Positions 1 to 4,944 are shown, numbered from the stretch's first letter. The stretch: 8,938 bases of DNA from DASPTT01 sp035623275 (GCA_035623275.1 DASPTT010000069.1:1-8938), one strand, 5' to 3'. Translations and numbers: made by a program. The notes: generated by a model not told the origin, from the sequence alone.

Positions 1-1
1 C

Positions 2-19
2 GGGACGGGTGGGACAGGT
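2..19. repeat. short imperfect direct repeat at window edge
   Basis: Two adjacent 9-base units, gggacgggt and gggacaggt, differ at one base. On the minus strand this is a C-rich, pyrimidine-biased stretch within what would be the rpoB leader. It may be cut off by the window edge. Confidence 0.4.
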
Positions 20-150
20 GGGCTAGCAGGGACTACCGGGGTCGAGCAGGGGAACGGGGGGCTTCAGGCATGCGCCGCCGCCGTAGCGGCGCGCGTCATC
101 CAGCCGGATTCGGCAAGGGTGGCGCGAAAGCAGGGGCACGGCAACCGCAC

Positions 151-179
151 AGCATACGCGCGCGTGCAGGACAAAGCAA
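151..179 (-). promoter_or_regulatory. proximal promoter candidate upstream of expected rpoB
   Basis: Read on the minus strand, a -35-like TTGCTT (174-179) is followed after exactly 17 bases by a -10 TATGCT (151-156), close to the vegetative consensus. Transcription would start near position 144-145 and run left, towards where rpoB is expected. It is the second of two closely spaced promoters. Confidence 0.55.
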
Positions 180-201
180 CCCCTTCCGTGCTGCCACGGA
201 C

Positions 202-230
202 AGGGTACGGACGCGCCGGGGTCGCGTCAA
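202..230 (-). promoter_or_regulatory. distal promoter candidate upstream of expected rpoB
   Basis: Read on the minus strand, TTGACG (225-230, five of six matches to TTGACA) is separated by 17 bases from TACCCT (202-207, the TAnnnT form of a -10). The predicted start is near 195. The near-ideal -35 and spacing make it one of the best promoters in the window. It fits the known pattern of actinobacteria giving rpoBC its own promoters besides read-through from rplJL. Confidence 0.6.
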
Positions 231-275
231 GCACCCCGGCGGGCCCGCTGACCCGCGGCTTCCCGCCCCGACCCA

Positions 276-291
276 CGGGCGGCATCGCCCG
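276..291 (-). terminator. hairpin just past rplL, possible attenuator
   Basis: A 6-bp perfect GC stem (276-281 with 286-291) and a 4-base loop lie 15 bases beyond the rplL stop. No T-tract follows on the minus strand, so it is not a classical intrinsic terminator. It could slow polymerase or protect the rplL mRNA 3' end. A partial terminator or RNA-processing site between rplL and rpoB is known in other bacteria; its role here is inferred from position. Confidence 0.3.
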
Positions 292-305
292 CCGGACCGG
301 CGCGG

Positions 306-707
306 CTACTTGATCTCGACGGAGGCGCCGGCCTCTTCGAGCTGGGCCTTCGCCTTCTCCGCGTCCTCCTTGGAGACCTTCTCGAGGACGGGCTTGGGGG
401 CACCGTCGACCAGGTCCTTGGCCTCCTTCAGGCCGAGGCTCGTGAGGGCCCGGACCTCCTTGATGACCTGGATCTTCTTGTCGCCGGCCGACGCCAGGAC
501 GACGTCGAACTCCGACTTCTCCTCCTCGCCGCCGGCCGCGGCCTCGCCCCCGCCCGCGGCGGGGGCCACGGCGGCAACGGCGACCGGTGCGGCCGCGGTG
601 ACGCCGAACTTGTCCTCGAACTCCTTCAGCAGCTCGGAGAGCTCGAGGACCGAGAGGTTGGCGATCCCGTCGAGGATCTCGTCCTTGGTCAGGGTCTTGT
701 CAGCCAT
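306..707 (-). CDS. rplL: 50S ribosomal protein L7/L12
   Basis: This 133-residue protein is the multicopy stalk protein that recruits and activates translation GTPases (EF-Tu, EF-G, IF2). Residues 1-32 (MADKTLTKDEILDGIANLSV...) are the N-terminal dimerisation helices that dock on L10. Residues about 37-62 are an Ala/Gly/Glu-rich flexible hinge. Residues 64-133 form the globular C-terminal domain, with the typical KIQVIKEVR and LGLKEAKDLVDGAPK stretches. It is slightly longer than the E. coli protein because of the hinge. The ATG at 705-707 has AGGAG (716-720) eight bases upstream. A longer upstream frame on this strand exists but reads backwards through rplJ in another frame and is not protein-like. 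It follows rplJ after a 67-base spacer containing tandem repeats and is the last gene of the block before the expected rpoB. Confidence 0.97.
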   Translation of the reverse strand: MADKTLTKDEILDGIANLSVLELSELLKEFEDKFGVTAAAPVAVAAVAPAAGGGEAAAGGEEEKSEFDVVLASAGDKKIQVIKEVRALTSLGLKEAKDLVDGAPKPVLEKVSKEDAEKAKAQLEEAGASVEIK

Positions 708-721
708 CGGTGGTGCTCCTT

Positions 722-751
722 GTCGTGTCGATCTGGGTCGTGTCGATCTGG
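722..751. repeat. tandem duplication, 15-base unit x2, in rplJ-rplL spacer
   Basis: The unit gtcgtgtcgatctgg occurs twice, exactly and head-to-tail (722-736 and 737-751). It is non-coding, between the rplJ stop and the rplL Shine-Dalgarno. It abuts a second, unrelated tandem duplication. Confidence 0.85.
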
Positions 752-775
752 TCGGCCGCTCTGGTCGGCCGCTCT
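750..775. repeat. tandem duplication, 13-base unit x2, at rplJ 3' end
   Basis: The unit ggtcggccgctct occurs twice, exactly (750-762 and 763-775). The second copy ends on the first base of the rplJ stop codon complement (775-777). Together with the adjacent 15-base duplication it accounts for nearly all of the rplJ-rplL spacer. Confidence 0.85.
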
Positions 776-1416
776 CAGGCCTCTGGCCCCGCCTCGGCGG
801 CCGGCTCCTCGGCGGCCGGCTCCTCGGCGGCCGGCTCCGCACCGGGGGTGGCCTCGTCCGCGGCCGTCTCGGCTGCCGGAGCCGGCTCGGGCGCCCCGCC
901 GCGCTCTTCGACCAGGGCCGACAGACCGTAGGCGAGGTTGCGCGGCAGGGCCTGTAGGAGTCCGGCGAACTGCTGCAGCGGCGCGGCGATGGCGCCGGCG
1001 ACCCGGGCCAGGAGGACCTCACGGGAGGGCAGGTCGGCCAGCACCTCGAGGTCGCGTGCGCTCAGGAGCCCCTCGCCGACCATGCCGCCCTTGATGACCA
1101 GGTGGGGGTTGCCCCGAGCGAAGTCCCGCAGGGCCTTGGCCACCGCTGTGATGTCGCCGGTCGAGAACGCGATCGCGGTCGGCCCGGTGAGCAGGGAGTC
1201 CAGGGCGGCATGCGGACCGCCCGCCACCGCCAACTTCACCAGGGTGTTCTTGTAGACCTTGTAGTCGACGCCCACGGCCTGCAGCGCCTGGCGAAGCTGG
1301 GCCAGCTCGGCGACGGTCAGGCCCCGGTACTCGGTGAGGATGGTGGCGCCGGCACCGTCGAGGCGGCCACGCACCTCGTCGACGACGGCCACCTTCTCCG
1401 GCCTGGGGTTCTCCAT
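775..1416 (-). CDS. rplJ: 50S ribosomal protein L10
   Basis: This 213-residue protein forms the base of the ribosomal stalk. Its N-terminal domain binds 23S rRNA and its C-terminal helix carries L7/L12 dimers. The L10 core runs from MENPRPEKVAVVDEVRGRL through residue about 170, including the characteristic TEYRGLTVAELAQLRQAL and YKVYKNTLVKLA stretches. Residues about 175-213 are an unusual Ala/Glu/Pro-rich acidic tail containing three 5-residue repeats; typical bacterial L10 is about 165-180 residues. The chosen ATG (1414-1416) has GGAGGAG six bases upstream and begins where family homology begins. The frame stays open to 1524, but that part overlaps the probable leader. L10 usually represses its own rplJL mRNA through the leader, and the upstream region here has matching structure. 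Confidence 0.96.
   Translation of the reverse strand: MENPRPEKVAVVDEVRGRLDGAGATILTEYRGLTVAELAQLRQALQAVGVDYKVYKNTLVKLAVAGGPHAALDSLLTGPTAIAFSTGDITAVAKALRDFARGNPHLVIKGGMVGEGLLSARDLEVLADLPSREVLLARVAGAIAAPLQQFAGLLQALPRNLAYGLSALVEERGGAPEPAPAAETAADEATPGAEPAAEEPAAEEPAAEAGPEA
793..837. repeat. in-frame 15-base tandem repeat x3 in the rplJ 3' end
   Basis: The unit ctcggcggccggctc is repeated three times exactly (793-807, 808-822, 823-837). On the minus strand it encodes a five-residue Glu/Pro/Ala/Ala/Glu repeat near the L10 C-terminus. Because the unit is a multiple of three, copy-number change would keep the frame. Confidence 0.9.
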
Positions 1417-1429
1417 CTCCGGCTCCTCC

Positions 1430-1610
1430 ACCTCGGTCGGCGCCCTCTGGCACCGTGTGCTGCCGCCACCGCAGCCACCGAGCGGCGACCGCGCGGGCCG
1501 CCGCGAAGCGGGATGGGTCGTCACCTCGTCAGGCGGGCTGGCGCCCCTTCGGCACCACGCGGGGGCGGTGCGACCGGAGGTCTACGGCGACGGCGTCGTT
1601 GTCAGACCGA
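1430..1610 (-). promoter_or_regulatory. probable ribosomal protein L10 leader (autoregulatory mRNA element)
   Basis: The 208 bases between rplA and rplJ hold no gene. On the minus strand they hold GGTCT...AGACC (arms 1604-1608 and 1579-1583) enclosing a GC-rich internal part. Next comes a 6-bp hairpin GGTGCC-GAAGG-GGCGCC (1540-1556, one G-U pair), then an ACGAGGTGACGA stretch (about 1519-1530) resembling the end of actinobacterial L10 leaders. Position directly before rplJ, length and stem order fit the L10 leader, which binds the L10-L12 complex and lowers rplJL expression. I matched it by eye, so the boundaries are approximate. Confidence 0.55.
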
Positions 1611-1624
1611 AAACCCTACTACGG

Positions 1625-2338
1625 CTAGGAGGCGAGCTCCTCCTCGGCCTCCCGTGCCCGGAGCGGGTCGATGTGCACGCCGGGGCCCATGGTCGACGAC
1701 AGGGTGATGCCCTTGAGGTAGCGGCCCTTGGCGGCGGCCGGCTTGGCCCGGACCAGCTCCTCGATCACCGCGTGGACGTTGGCCAGGAGGTCGCGGGGCT
1801 CGAAGGACGCCTTGCCCACGCGGACGTGCACGTTGCCGACCTTGTCGGTCCGGTACTCGACGCGCCCACCCTTGAACTCGACGACGGCCTTTCCCACGTC
1901 GGTGGTGACGGTGCCGGTCTTGGGGTTGGGCATGAGCCCGCGGGGCCCGAGCACGCGACCGAGCTTGCCCACCTGGCCCATCAGGTCGGGGGTGGCGATG
2001 GCCACGTCGAAGTCGAGGAACCCGCCCTCGACCCGGGACACGAGGTCGTCCGCCCCCACCTCGTCGGCACCGGCCTGGCGCGCCTCGGCCGCCTGCTCGC
2101 CTGCGGCGAACACGGCCACCCGGGCCGTACGGCCCGTGCCCGACGGCAGGGTCAGGGTGCCCCGGACGATCTGGTCGGCCTTGCGCGGGTCGACGCCCAG
2201 CCGCACCGCCAGCTCGACCGTCTCGTCGAAGGTGGCCTTGGCGTTGGACTTCACGATCCCGACGGCCTCCGCCGGCGTGTACTGCTCCTGACGGTCGAAC
2301 GTCTCTACGGCGGCACGGTACTTCTTGCCCCTGTGCAC
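1625..2338 (-). CDS. rplA: 50S ribosomal protein L1
   Basis: This 237-residue protein is full length for bacterial L1, which binds 23S rRNA helices 76-78 and moves with the E-site tRNA. The sequence opens MHRGKKYRAAVETFDRQ, continues with domain I, and contains the L1 signature around VGKLGRVLGPRGLMPNPKTG (residues about 125-144). It ends in the second half of domain I (KGITLSSTMGPGVHID). The start is GTG (2336-2338) with AGAGGAG six bases upstream, a strong Shine-Dalgarno supporting this choice. It lies 35 bases after rplK and is surely in the same operon. L1 is a known autorepressor of the L11-L1 operon in E. coli; I did not identify a corresponding operator here. A long plus-strand frame across this gene is its antisense shadow. 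Confidence 0.97.
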   Translation of the reverse strand: MHRGKKYRAAVETFDRQEQYTPAEAVGIVKSNAKATFDETVELAVRLGVDPRKADQIVRGTLTLPSGTGRTARVAVFAAGEQAAEARQAGADEVGADDLVSRVEGGFLDFDVAIATPDLMGQVGKLGRVLGPRGLMPNPKTGTVTTDVGKAVVEFKGGRVEYRTDKVGNVHVRVGKASFEPRDLLANVHAVIEELVRAKPAAAKGRYLKGITLSSTMGPGVHIDPLRAREAEEELAS

Positions 2339-2373
2339 GGCGCGCTCCTCTCCGGTGGTCCGCTGCGGCCGGC

Positions 2374-2802
2374 TCAGCCGCTGACCGCGATGCCCATCGA
2401 CCGGGCGGTCCCGGCGACCTGGCGCTTGGCGGCCTCGATGTCGTTCGTGTTGAGGTCGGGCAGCTTGACCTTGGCGATGTCCGTCAGCTGCGCGTCGGTG
2501 ATGGTGCCGACCTGCTCCCGGCCGGATGCGTTGGCGCCCTTCTCCAGGCCGGCGGCCTCCCGGATGAGCACGGGCGTGGGCGGGGTCTTGAGCGTGAAGC
2601 TGAAGGACCGGTCCTCGTAGATCACGATCTCGACCGGGACGATCGTGCCGCGCTGGTTCTCCGTGGCGGCGTTGTACTGCTTGCAGAACTCCATGGTCTG
2701 CACACCGTGCGGTCCGAGCGCGGTGCCGACCGGGGGCGCGGGTGTCGCGCCCCCCGCCGGGAGCTGGATCTTCACGATCGCGAGCGTCTTCTTCTTCGCC
2801 AT
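2374..2802 (-). CDS. rplK: 50S ribosomal protein L11
   Basis: This 142-residue L11 is of normal length. L11 binds the GTPase-associated centre of 23S rRNA and is part of the thiostrepton site. The N-terminal domain shows the expected proline-rich segment TPAPPVGTALGPHGVQTMEFC. The C-terminal rRNA-binding domain ends with the family signature region VKLPDLNTNDIEAAKRQVAGTARSMGI. The ATG is at 2800-2802. GGAGGAGG lies upstream with a rather long 12-base spacing, but no better in-frame start exists and the family begins at this MAKKK. It sits 24 bases after nusG and 35 bases before rplA, giving the classic secE-nusG-rplK-rplA order. Confidence 0.97.
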   Translation of the reverse strand: MAKKKTLAIVKIQLPAGGATPAPPVGTALGPHGVQTMEFCKQYNAATENQRGTIVPVEIVIYEDRSFSFTLKTPPTPVLIREAAGLEKGANASGREQVGTITDAQLTDIAKVKLPDLNTNDIEAAKRQVAGTARSMGIAVSG

Positions 2803-2826
2803 GGCGAGTCGATGCCTCCTCCGCGC

Positions 2827-3762
2827 CTAGAGCTTGGCGACCTGGCTGAATTCGAGCTCGACCGGCGTCTCCCGGCCGAAGATGTTGACGAGCACCTTGA
2901 GCTTGAGCTGGTCCTCGTTGATCTCGTCGATCTGGCCCGAGAAATCGGCGAAGGGGCCTTCCTTCACCCGCACCGTCTCGCCCACCTCGTACTCGAGGCG
3001 CGGCCTGGTCTTCTTGGCCGGCTCGGGACCGCCTTCGACCTTCACCTGCAGGATGCTCTCGACTTCACGCCGCGACAGCGGGGTGGGCTTGGTCCCCGGC
3101 CCGACGAACCCGGTCACCCCTGGGGTGTTGCGGATGACCGACCATGAGTCGTCGTCGAGGTCGCAGCGCGTCAGGAGGTAGCCCGGGAAGACCTTCTTCT
3201 GGACGACCACCTTCTTGCCGTTCTTGAACTCGACGACGTCCTCCATCGGGATGACGACCTCGAAGATCCGGTCCTCCATGTTCATGGACACGATGCGGGA
3301 CTCGAGGTTGGACTTCACCTTGTTCTCGTAGCCCGCGTAGGAGTGCACAACGAACCACTGTCCCGGGCGGTCGTAGGGGCTCTCGACGACGACGGCCGGC
3401 TCCTCGCCTTCCTCGTATTCCTCGCCCTCGCCGTACCCCTCGGCCTCGTCGAGCGCGTCGGCGCCCGCCGCCGAACCCGGCTCGGCCACCTCCGCCACCT
3501 CGACGATCTCGACCTCCTCGCCCGCCGTCGCCACGGAGGCGACCTCGGCGACCACCTCGGCCTCGGCGGGGGCCGCGGCCGGGATAGCGCCGGAGGCGGA
3601 CGCGTCGGTGCCCGTGGCCGAGGCGAGGGAAGCGATCTCCTCCTCCTCGCGCAGGAGGTCGGCGAACGGCGACTTCTCGGCGACCTCCGCCGGCGCGGCA
3701 TCCCCCGCCTCGGTCGCGGGGGCGTCGGGCGGGTCGTGCCGGTTGATCTCGAGGTCGCTCAT
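2827..3762 (-). CDS. nusG: transcription termination/antitermination factor NusG with long acidic N-terminus
   Basis: This 311-residue NusG binds the RNA polymerase clamp and modulates pausing, Rho termination and transcription-translation coupling. Residues about 135-240 form the NGN domain (GQWFVVHSYAGYENKVKSNL, then KKVFPGYLLTRCDL and RNTPGVTGFVGPG). Residues about 258-311 form the KOW domain (VGETVRVKEGPFADFSGQI). Residues 1-130 are an additional Ala/Glu/Val-rich, strongly acidic, probably disordered region. Typical NusG is about 180 residues; N-terminal extensions are common in actinobacteria, but this one is long. The ATG (3760-3762) overlaps the secE stop by one base (TGATG) and has no recognisable Shine-Dalgarno, so initiation is probably coupled to secE translation. 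A start further in cannot be excluded for the acidic part. Confidence 0.95.
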   Translation of the reverse strand: MSDLEINRHDPPDAPATEAGDAAPAEVAEKSPFADLLREEEEIASLASATGTDASASGAIPAAAPAEAEVVAEVASVATAGEEVEIVEVAEVAEPGSAAGADALDEAEGYGEGEEYEEGEEPAVVVESPYDRPGQWFVVHSYAGYENKVKSNLESRIVSMNMEDRIFEVVIPMEDVVEFKNGKKVVVQKKVFPGYLLTRCDLDDDSWSVIRNTPGVTGFVGPGTKPTPLSRREVESILQVKVEGGPEPAKKTRPRLEYEVGETVRVKEGPFADFSGQIDEINEDQLKLKVLVNIFGRETPVELEFSQVAKL

Positions 3763-4073
3763 CAGGTGTTGAAGAGGAACGACATGGCGTGGTTGAACGC
3801 GTAGTTGAGCAGGAAGATGAGGCTCACCATCAAGACGAGCGTGCCGAGCACCACGGTGAAGGACCGGGCCACCTCGGGGCGGGTGGGCCAGGCGACCTGG
3901 CGCAGCTCCGAGCGCACCCCCCGGAAGAACTCGACGACGCGGCTGCCACGCGACTCGGCCTGCGGCGCCGGTCTGGGCGCCCGCGGCTGGGGCGCCGTGC
4001 GTCGCGTCGCGGCGCTGCCGTCAGCCTCGAGCTGACCCTGGCGCTGCATCATGCGCTTCATCTCTCGGTTCAC
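3762..4073 (-). CDS. secE: preprotein translocase subunit SecE
   Basis: This 103-residue protein is the small membrane subunit of the SecYEG channel. Residues about 1-40 are a basic and Ala/Pro-rich cytoplasmic stretch. The conserved amphipathic region VVEFFRGVRSELRQVAWPT (residues about 46-64) carries the SecE hallmark WPT. One membrane helix follows (about 72-93). The frame stays open to 4130, but that part lies inside tRNA-Trp, so the start must be downstream. I chose GTG at 4071-4073, giving MNREMKRMMQRQG; ATG at 4059-4061 and 4050-4052 are alternatives. Shine-Dalgarno support is weak (GAAAGG, 4085-4090, about 12 bases upstream). The gene is 27 bases after tRNA-Trp and overlaps nusG by one base. 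Confidence 0.93.
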   Translation of the reverse strand: MNREMKRMMQRQGQLEADGSAATRRTAPQPRAPRPAPQAESRGSRVVEFFRGVRSELRQVAWPTRPEVARSFTVVLGTLVLMVSLIFLLNYAFNHAMSFLFNT

Positions 4074-4100
4074 GGCTTCGCACGCCTTTCGACGAACGGG

Positions 4101-4176
4101 TGGCAGGGCAGGAGGGACTCGAACCCCCAACCGCCGGTTTTGGAGACCGGTGCTCTACCAGTTGAGCTACTGCCCT
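4101..4176 (-). tRNA. tRNA-Trp (anticodon CCA)
   Basis: The 7-bp acceptor AGGGCAG/CTGCCCT pairs perfectly. The anticodon loop CTCCAAA sits in a CCGGT/ACCGG stem and gives anticodon CCA. The T-arm loop is TTCGAGT. Discriminator G and an encoded 3' CCA (complement at 4101-4103) complete the gene, so the mature body is 4104-4176 plus CCA. It is the only one of the four tRNAs here with CCA encoded. It lies 27 bases before secE and is likely co-transcribed, the usual actinobacterial arrangement. Confidence 0.97.
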
Positions 4177-4222
4177 CCGACGGCCCGACCACCGGTCAGC
4201 CGGCCTCTGGGGCCGAAGGCTC

Positions 4223-4228
4223 AGGTTA
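4223..4228 (-). promoter_or_regulatory. possible -10 element for tRNA-Trp/secE/nusG
   Basis: TAACCT on the minus strand fits a TAnnnT -10 and lies 46 bases before the tRNA-Trp 5' end. No good -35 is visible at 16-18 bases, and read-through from rpmG is equally possible. Confidence 0.25.
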
Positions 4229-4278
4229 CCACCGGTCGTCGGGTGCCTCCCATCGGCGCGGCCCCCCGAAGGCCGAGG

Positions 4279-4559
4279 TCAGACGCGAACCGCCCCCTCC
4301 AACGAGGCCAGGACCGACCCCAGGGCGCCGGCGGGCAGGGGCGGGTGCTGGGTGCGCAGCTGGCGGAGGAGCCCGAACAGGCGGCGGTACTTCGCTATGT
4401 CCGCCTGGCAGCGCAGACAGGACTCGACGTGGCGGACCAGCCGACGGTCGGCGCGGCCGGCCCCGTCGAGGGCGCGCGGCGCCCGAGGGGGCGTAGATCG
4501 CCGGTGCGGGCCCGGTCGACCAGGTCGGCCTCCCGTCGCCCGGCGTCGGCGTCGGTCAG
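4279..4559 (-). pseudogene. small zinc-finger (anti-sigma-like HxxxCxxC) frame, apparently frameshifted
   Basis: Directly after rpmG the minus strand keeps protein-like codon use in two successive frames. The first, from a CTG (4557-4559) overlapping the rpmG stop and preceded by AAGGAG at five bases, reads TDADAGRREADLVDRARTGD. The second frame runs to TGA at 4279-4281 and reads ALDGAGRADRRLVRHVESC, then LRCQADIAKYRRLFGLLRQL, then an Ala/Leu-rich tail. It contains HxxxCxxC (HVESCLRC), the core of zf-HC2 anti-sigma-type zinc fingers. The second frame has no ATG, GTG or TTG start upstream. Joining them needs a -1 shift, as from one lost base, near 4470-4500. Both parts keep G/C third positions. 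It may be a decaying gene, a sequencing error, or a genuine shift; I see no classical slippery heptamer. Function is not established. Confidence 0.45.
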
Positions 4560-4720
4560 CGGGTCTCCTTGTGGAGGGTGTGCTTGCGGTCCCAGCGGCA
4601 GTACTTCGTCAGCTCGATCCGCTCCCGGTCGTTCTGCTTGTTCTTGGTAGTGATGTAGTTGCGCCGCTTGCAGACCTCGCAGGCCAGGGTGACCTGCACG
4701 CGCTTTTCGTTCTTCGCCAT
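4556..4720 (-). CDS. rpmG: 50S ribosomal protein L33
   Basis: This 54-residue protein is full length for L33, a small large-subunit protein near the E site. It reads MAKNEKRVQVTLACEVCKRR, then the NYITTKNKQND stretch typical of the family, and ends RKHTLHKETR. Zinc-ribbon L33 proteins carry two CxxC pairs. Here the first pair is intact (C14, C17), but the second is CRWD (C41, D44), with Asp at the fourth ligand position. The ATG (4718-4720) follows a strong AGGAGG at seven bases. It sits downstream of tRNA-Thr and tRNA-Met, the conserved actinobacterial arrangement, and the broken zinc-finger frame overlaps its stop. Confidence 0.95.
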   Translation of the reverse strand: MAKNEKRVQVTLACEVCKRRNYITTKNKQNDRERIELTKYCRWDRKHTLHKETR

Positions 4721-4767
4721 GACCGGACCTCCTGGGTGACCCTGCCGGGCGCCTCGTCCCGGATCGG

Positions 4768-4841
4768 TAGCGGCGGCGGGACTCGAACCCGCGACCCCAC
4801 GATTATGAGCCGTGTGCTCTGACCGACTGAGCTACGCCGCC
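4768..4841 (-). tRNA. tRNA-Met, elongator type (anticodon CAT)
   Basis: A complete cloverleaf can be drawn. The acceptor GGCGGCG/CGCCGCT has a G1-U72 wobble as its terminal pair. The anticodon stem is CACGG/TCGTG with loop CTCATAA, giving CAT. The T-stem is GCGGG/CCCGC. The anticodon stem lacks the three G-C pairs of initiator tRNA, so I call it elongator; a lysidine-modified tRNA-Ile is a remote alternative. The discriminator is A, and CCA is not encoded (CCG follows). It is six bases from tRNA-Thr and 47 bases before rpmG. Confidence 0.95.
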
Positions 4842-4847
4842 TTGGGG

Positions 4848-4920
4848 AGCCCCCTGTCGGAATCGAACCGACGACACCAGCCTTACCATGGCTGTGCTCT
4901 GCCGACTGAGCTAAGGGGGC
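4848..4920 (-). tRNA. tRNA-Thr (anticodon GGT)
   Basis: The acceptor GCCCCCT/AGGGGGC pairs perfectly. The anticodon stem CAGCC/GGCTG encloses loop ATGGTAA, giving anticodon GGT. The T-stem is GTCGG/CCGAC, and the discriminator is T. CCA is not encoded (CCC follows). It is the first gene of the minus-strand block. A -10-like TATGAT lies 25-30 bases upstream. Confidence 0.96.
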
Positions 4921-4924
4921 TGAC

Positions 4925-4938
4925 GCGCCCTTCGGCGC
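4925..4938. other. small hairpin in the 5' leader of the tRNA-Thr transcript
   Basis: The arms GCGCC (4925-4929) and GGCGC (4934-4938) flank a 4-base loop, immediately before the mature 5' end of tRNA-Thr on the minus strand. It would be removed by RNase P with the short leader. Confidence 0.35.
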
Positions 4939-4944
4939 CGAATG

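Larger units (their letters stand above)
1..305. other. gene-free spacer downstream of rplL (expected rplL-rpoB intergenic region)
   Basis: I find no convincing coding frame here. The frames that stay open lack family resemblance and are low-complexity Arg/Pro/Ala translations. In actinobacteria rpoB normally follows rplL on the same strand, so this would be the rplL-rpoB spacer with rpoB starting to the left of position 1; that is inference. The spacer holds a small hairpin just after rplL, a GC palindrome (239-248), two sigma-70-like minus-strand promoters (202-230 and 151-179), and a short G-rich imperfect direct repeat at the far left (about 2-19). The first 140 bases would be the rpoB 5' leader. 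Confidence 0.6.

Noticed and set aside
1417..1524. Longer rplJ start at 1524
   Set aside because: The extra residues lie in the probable leader RNA, do not resemble L10, and the ATG at 1414-1416 has its own Shine-Dalgarno.
1334..2620. Long plus-strand open frame of 428 codons
   Set aside because: It lies antisense to rplA and parts of rplJ and rplK. Its translation has no family resemblance and exists because high-GC genes keep opposite frames open.
4074..4130. Longer secE start at 4130
   Set aside because: It would place the SecE N-terminus inside tRNA-Trp, and the added residues are translated tRNA sequence.
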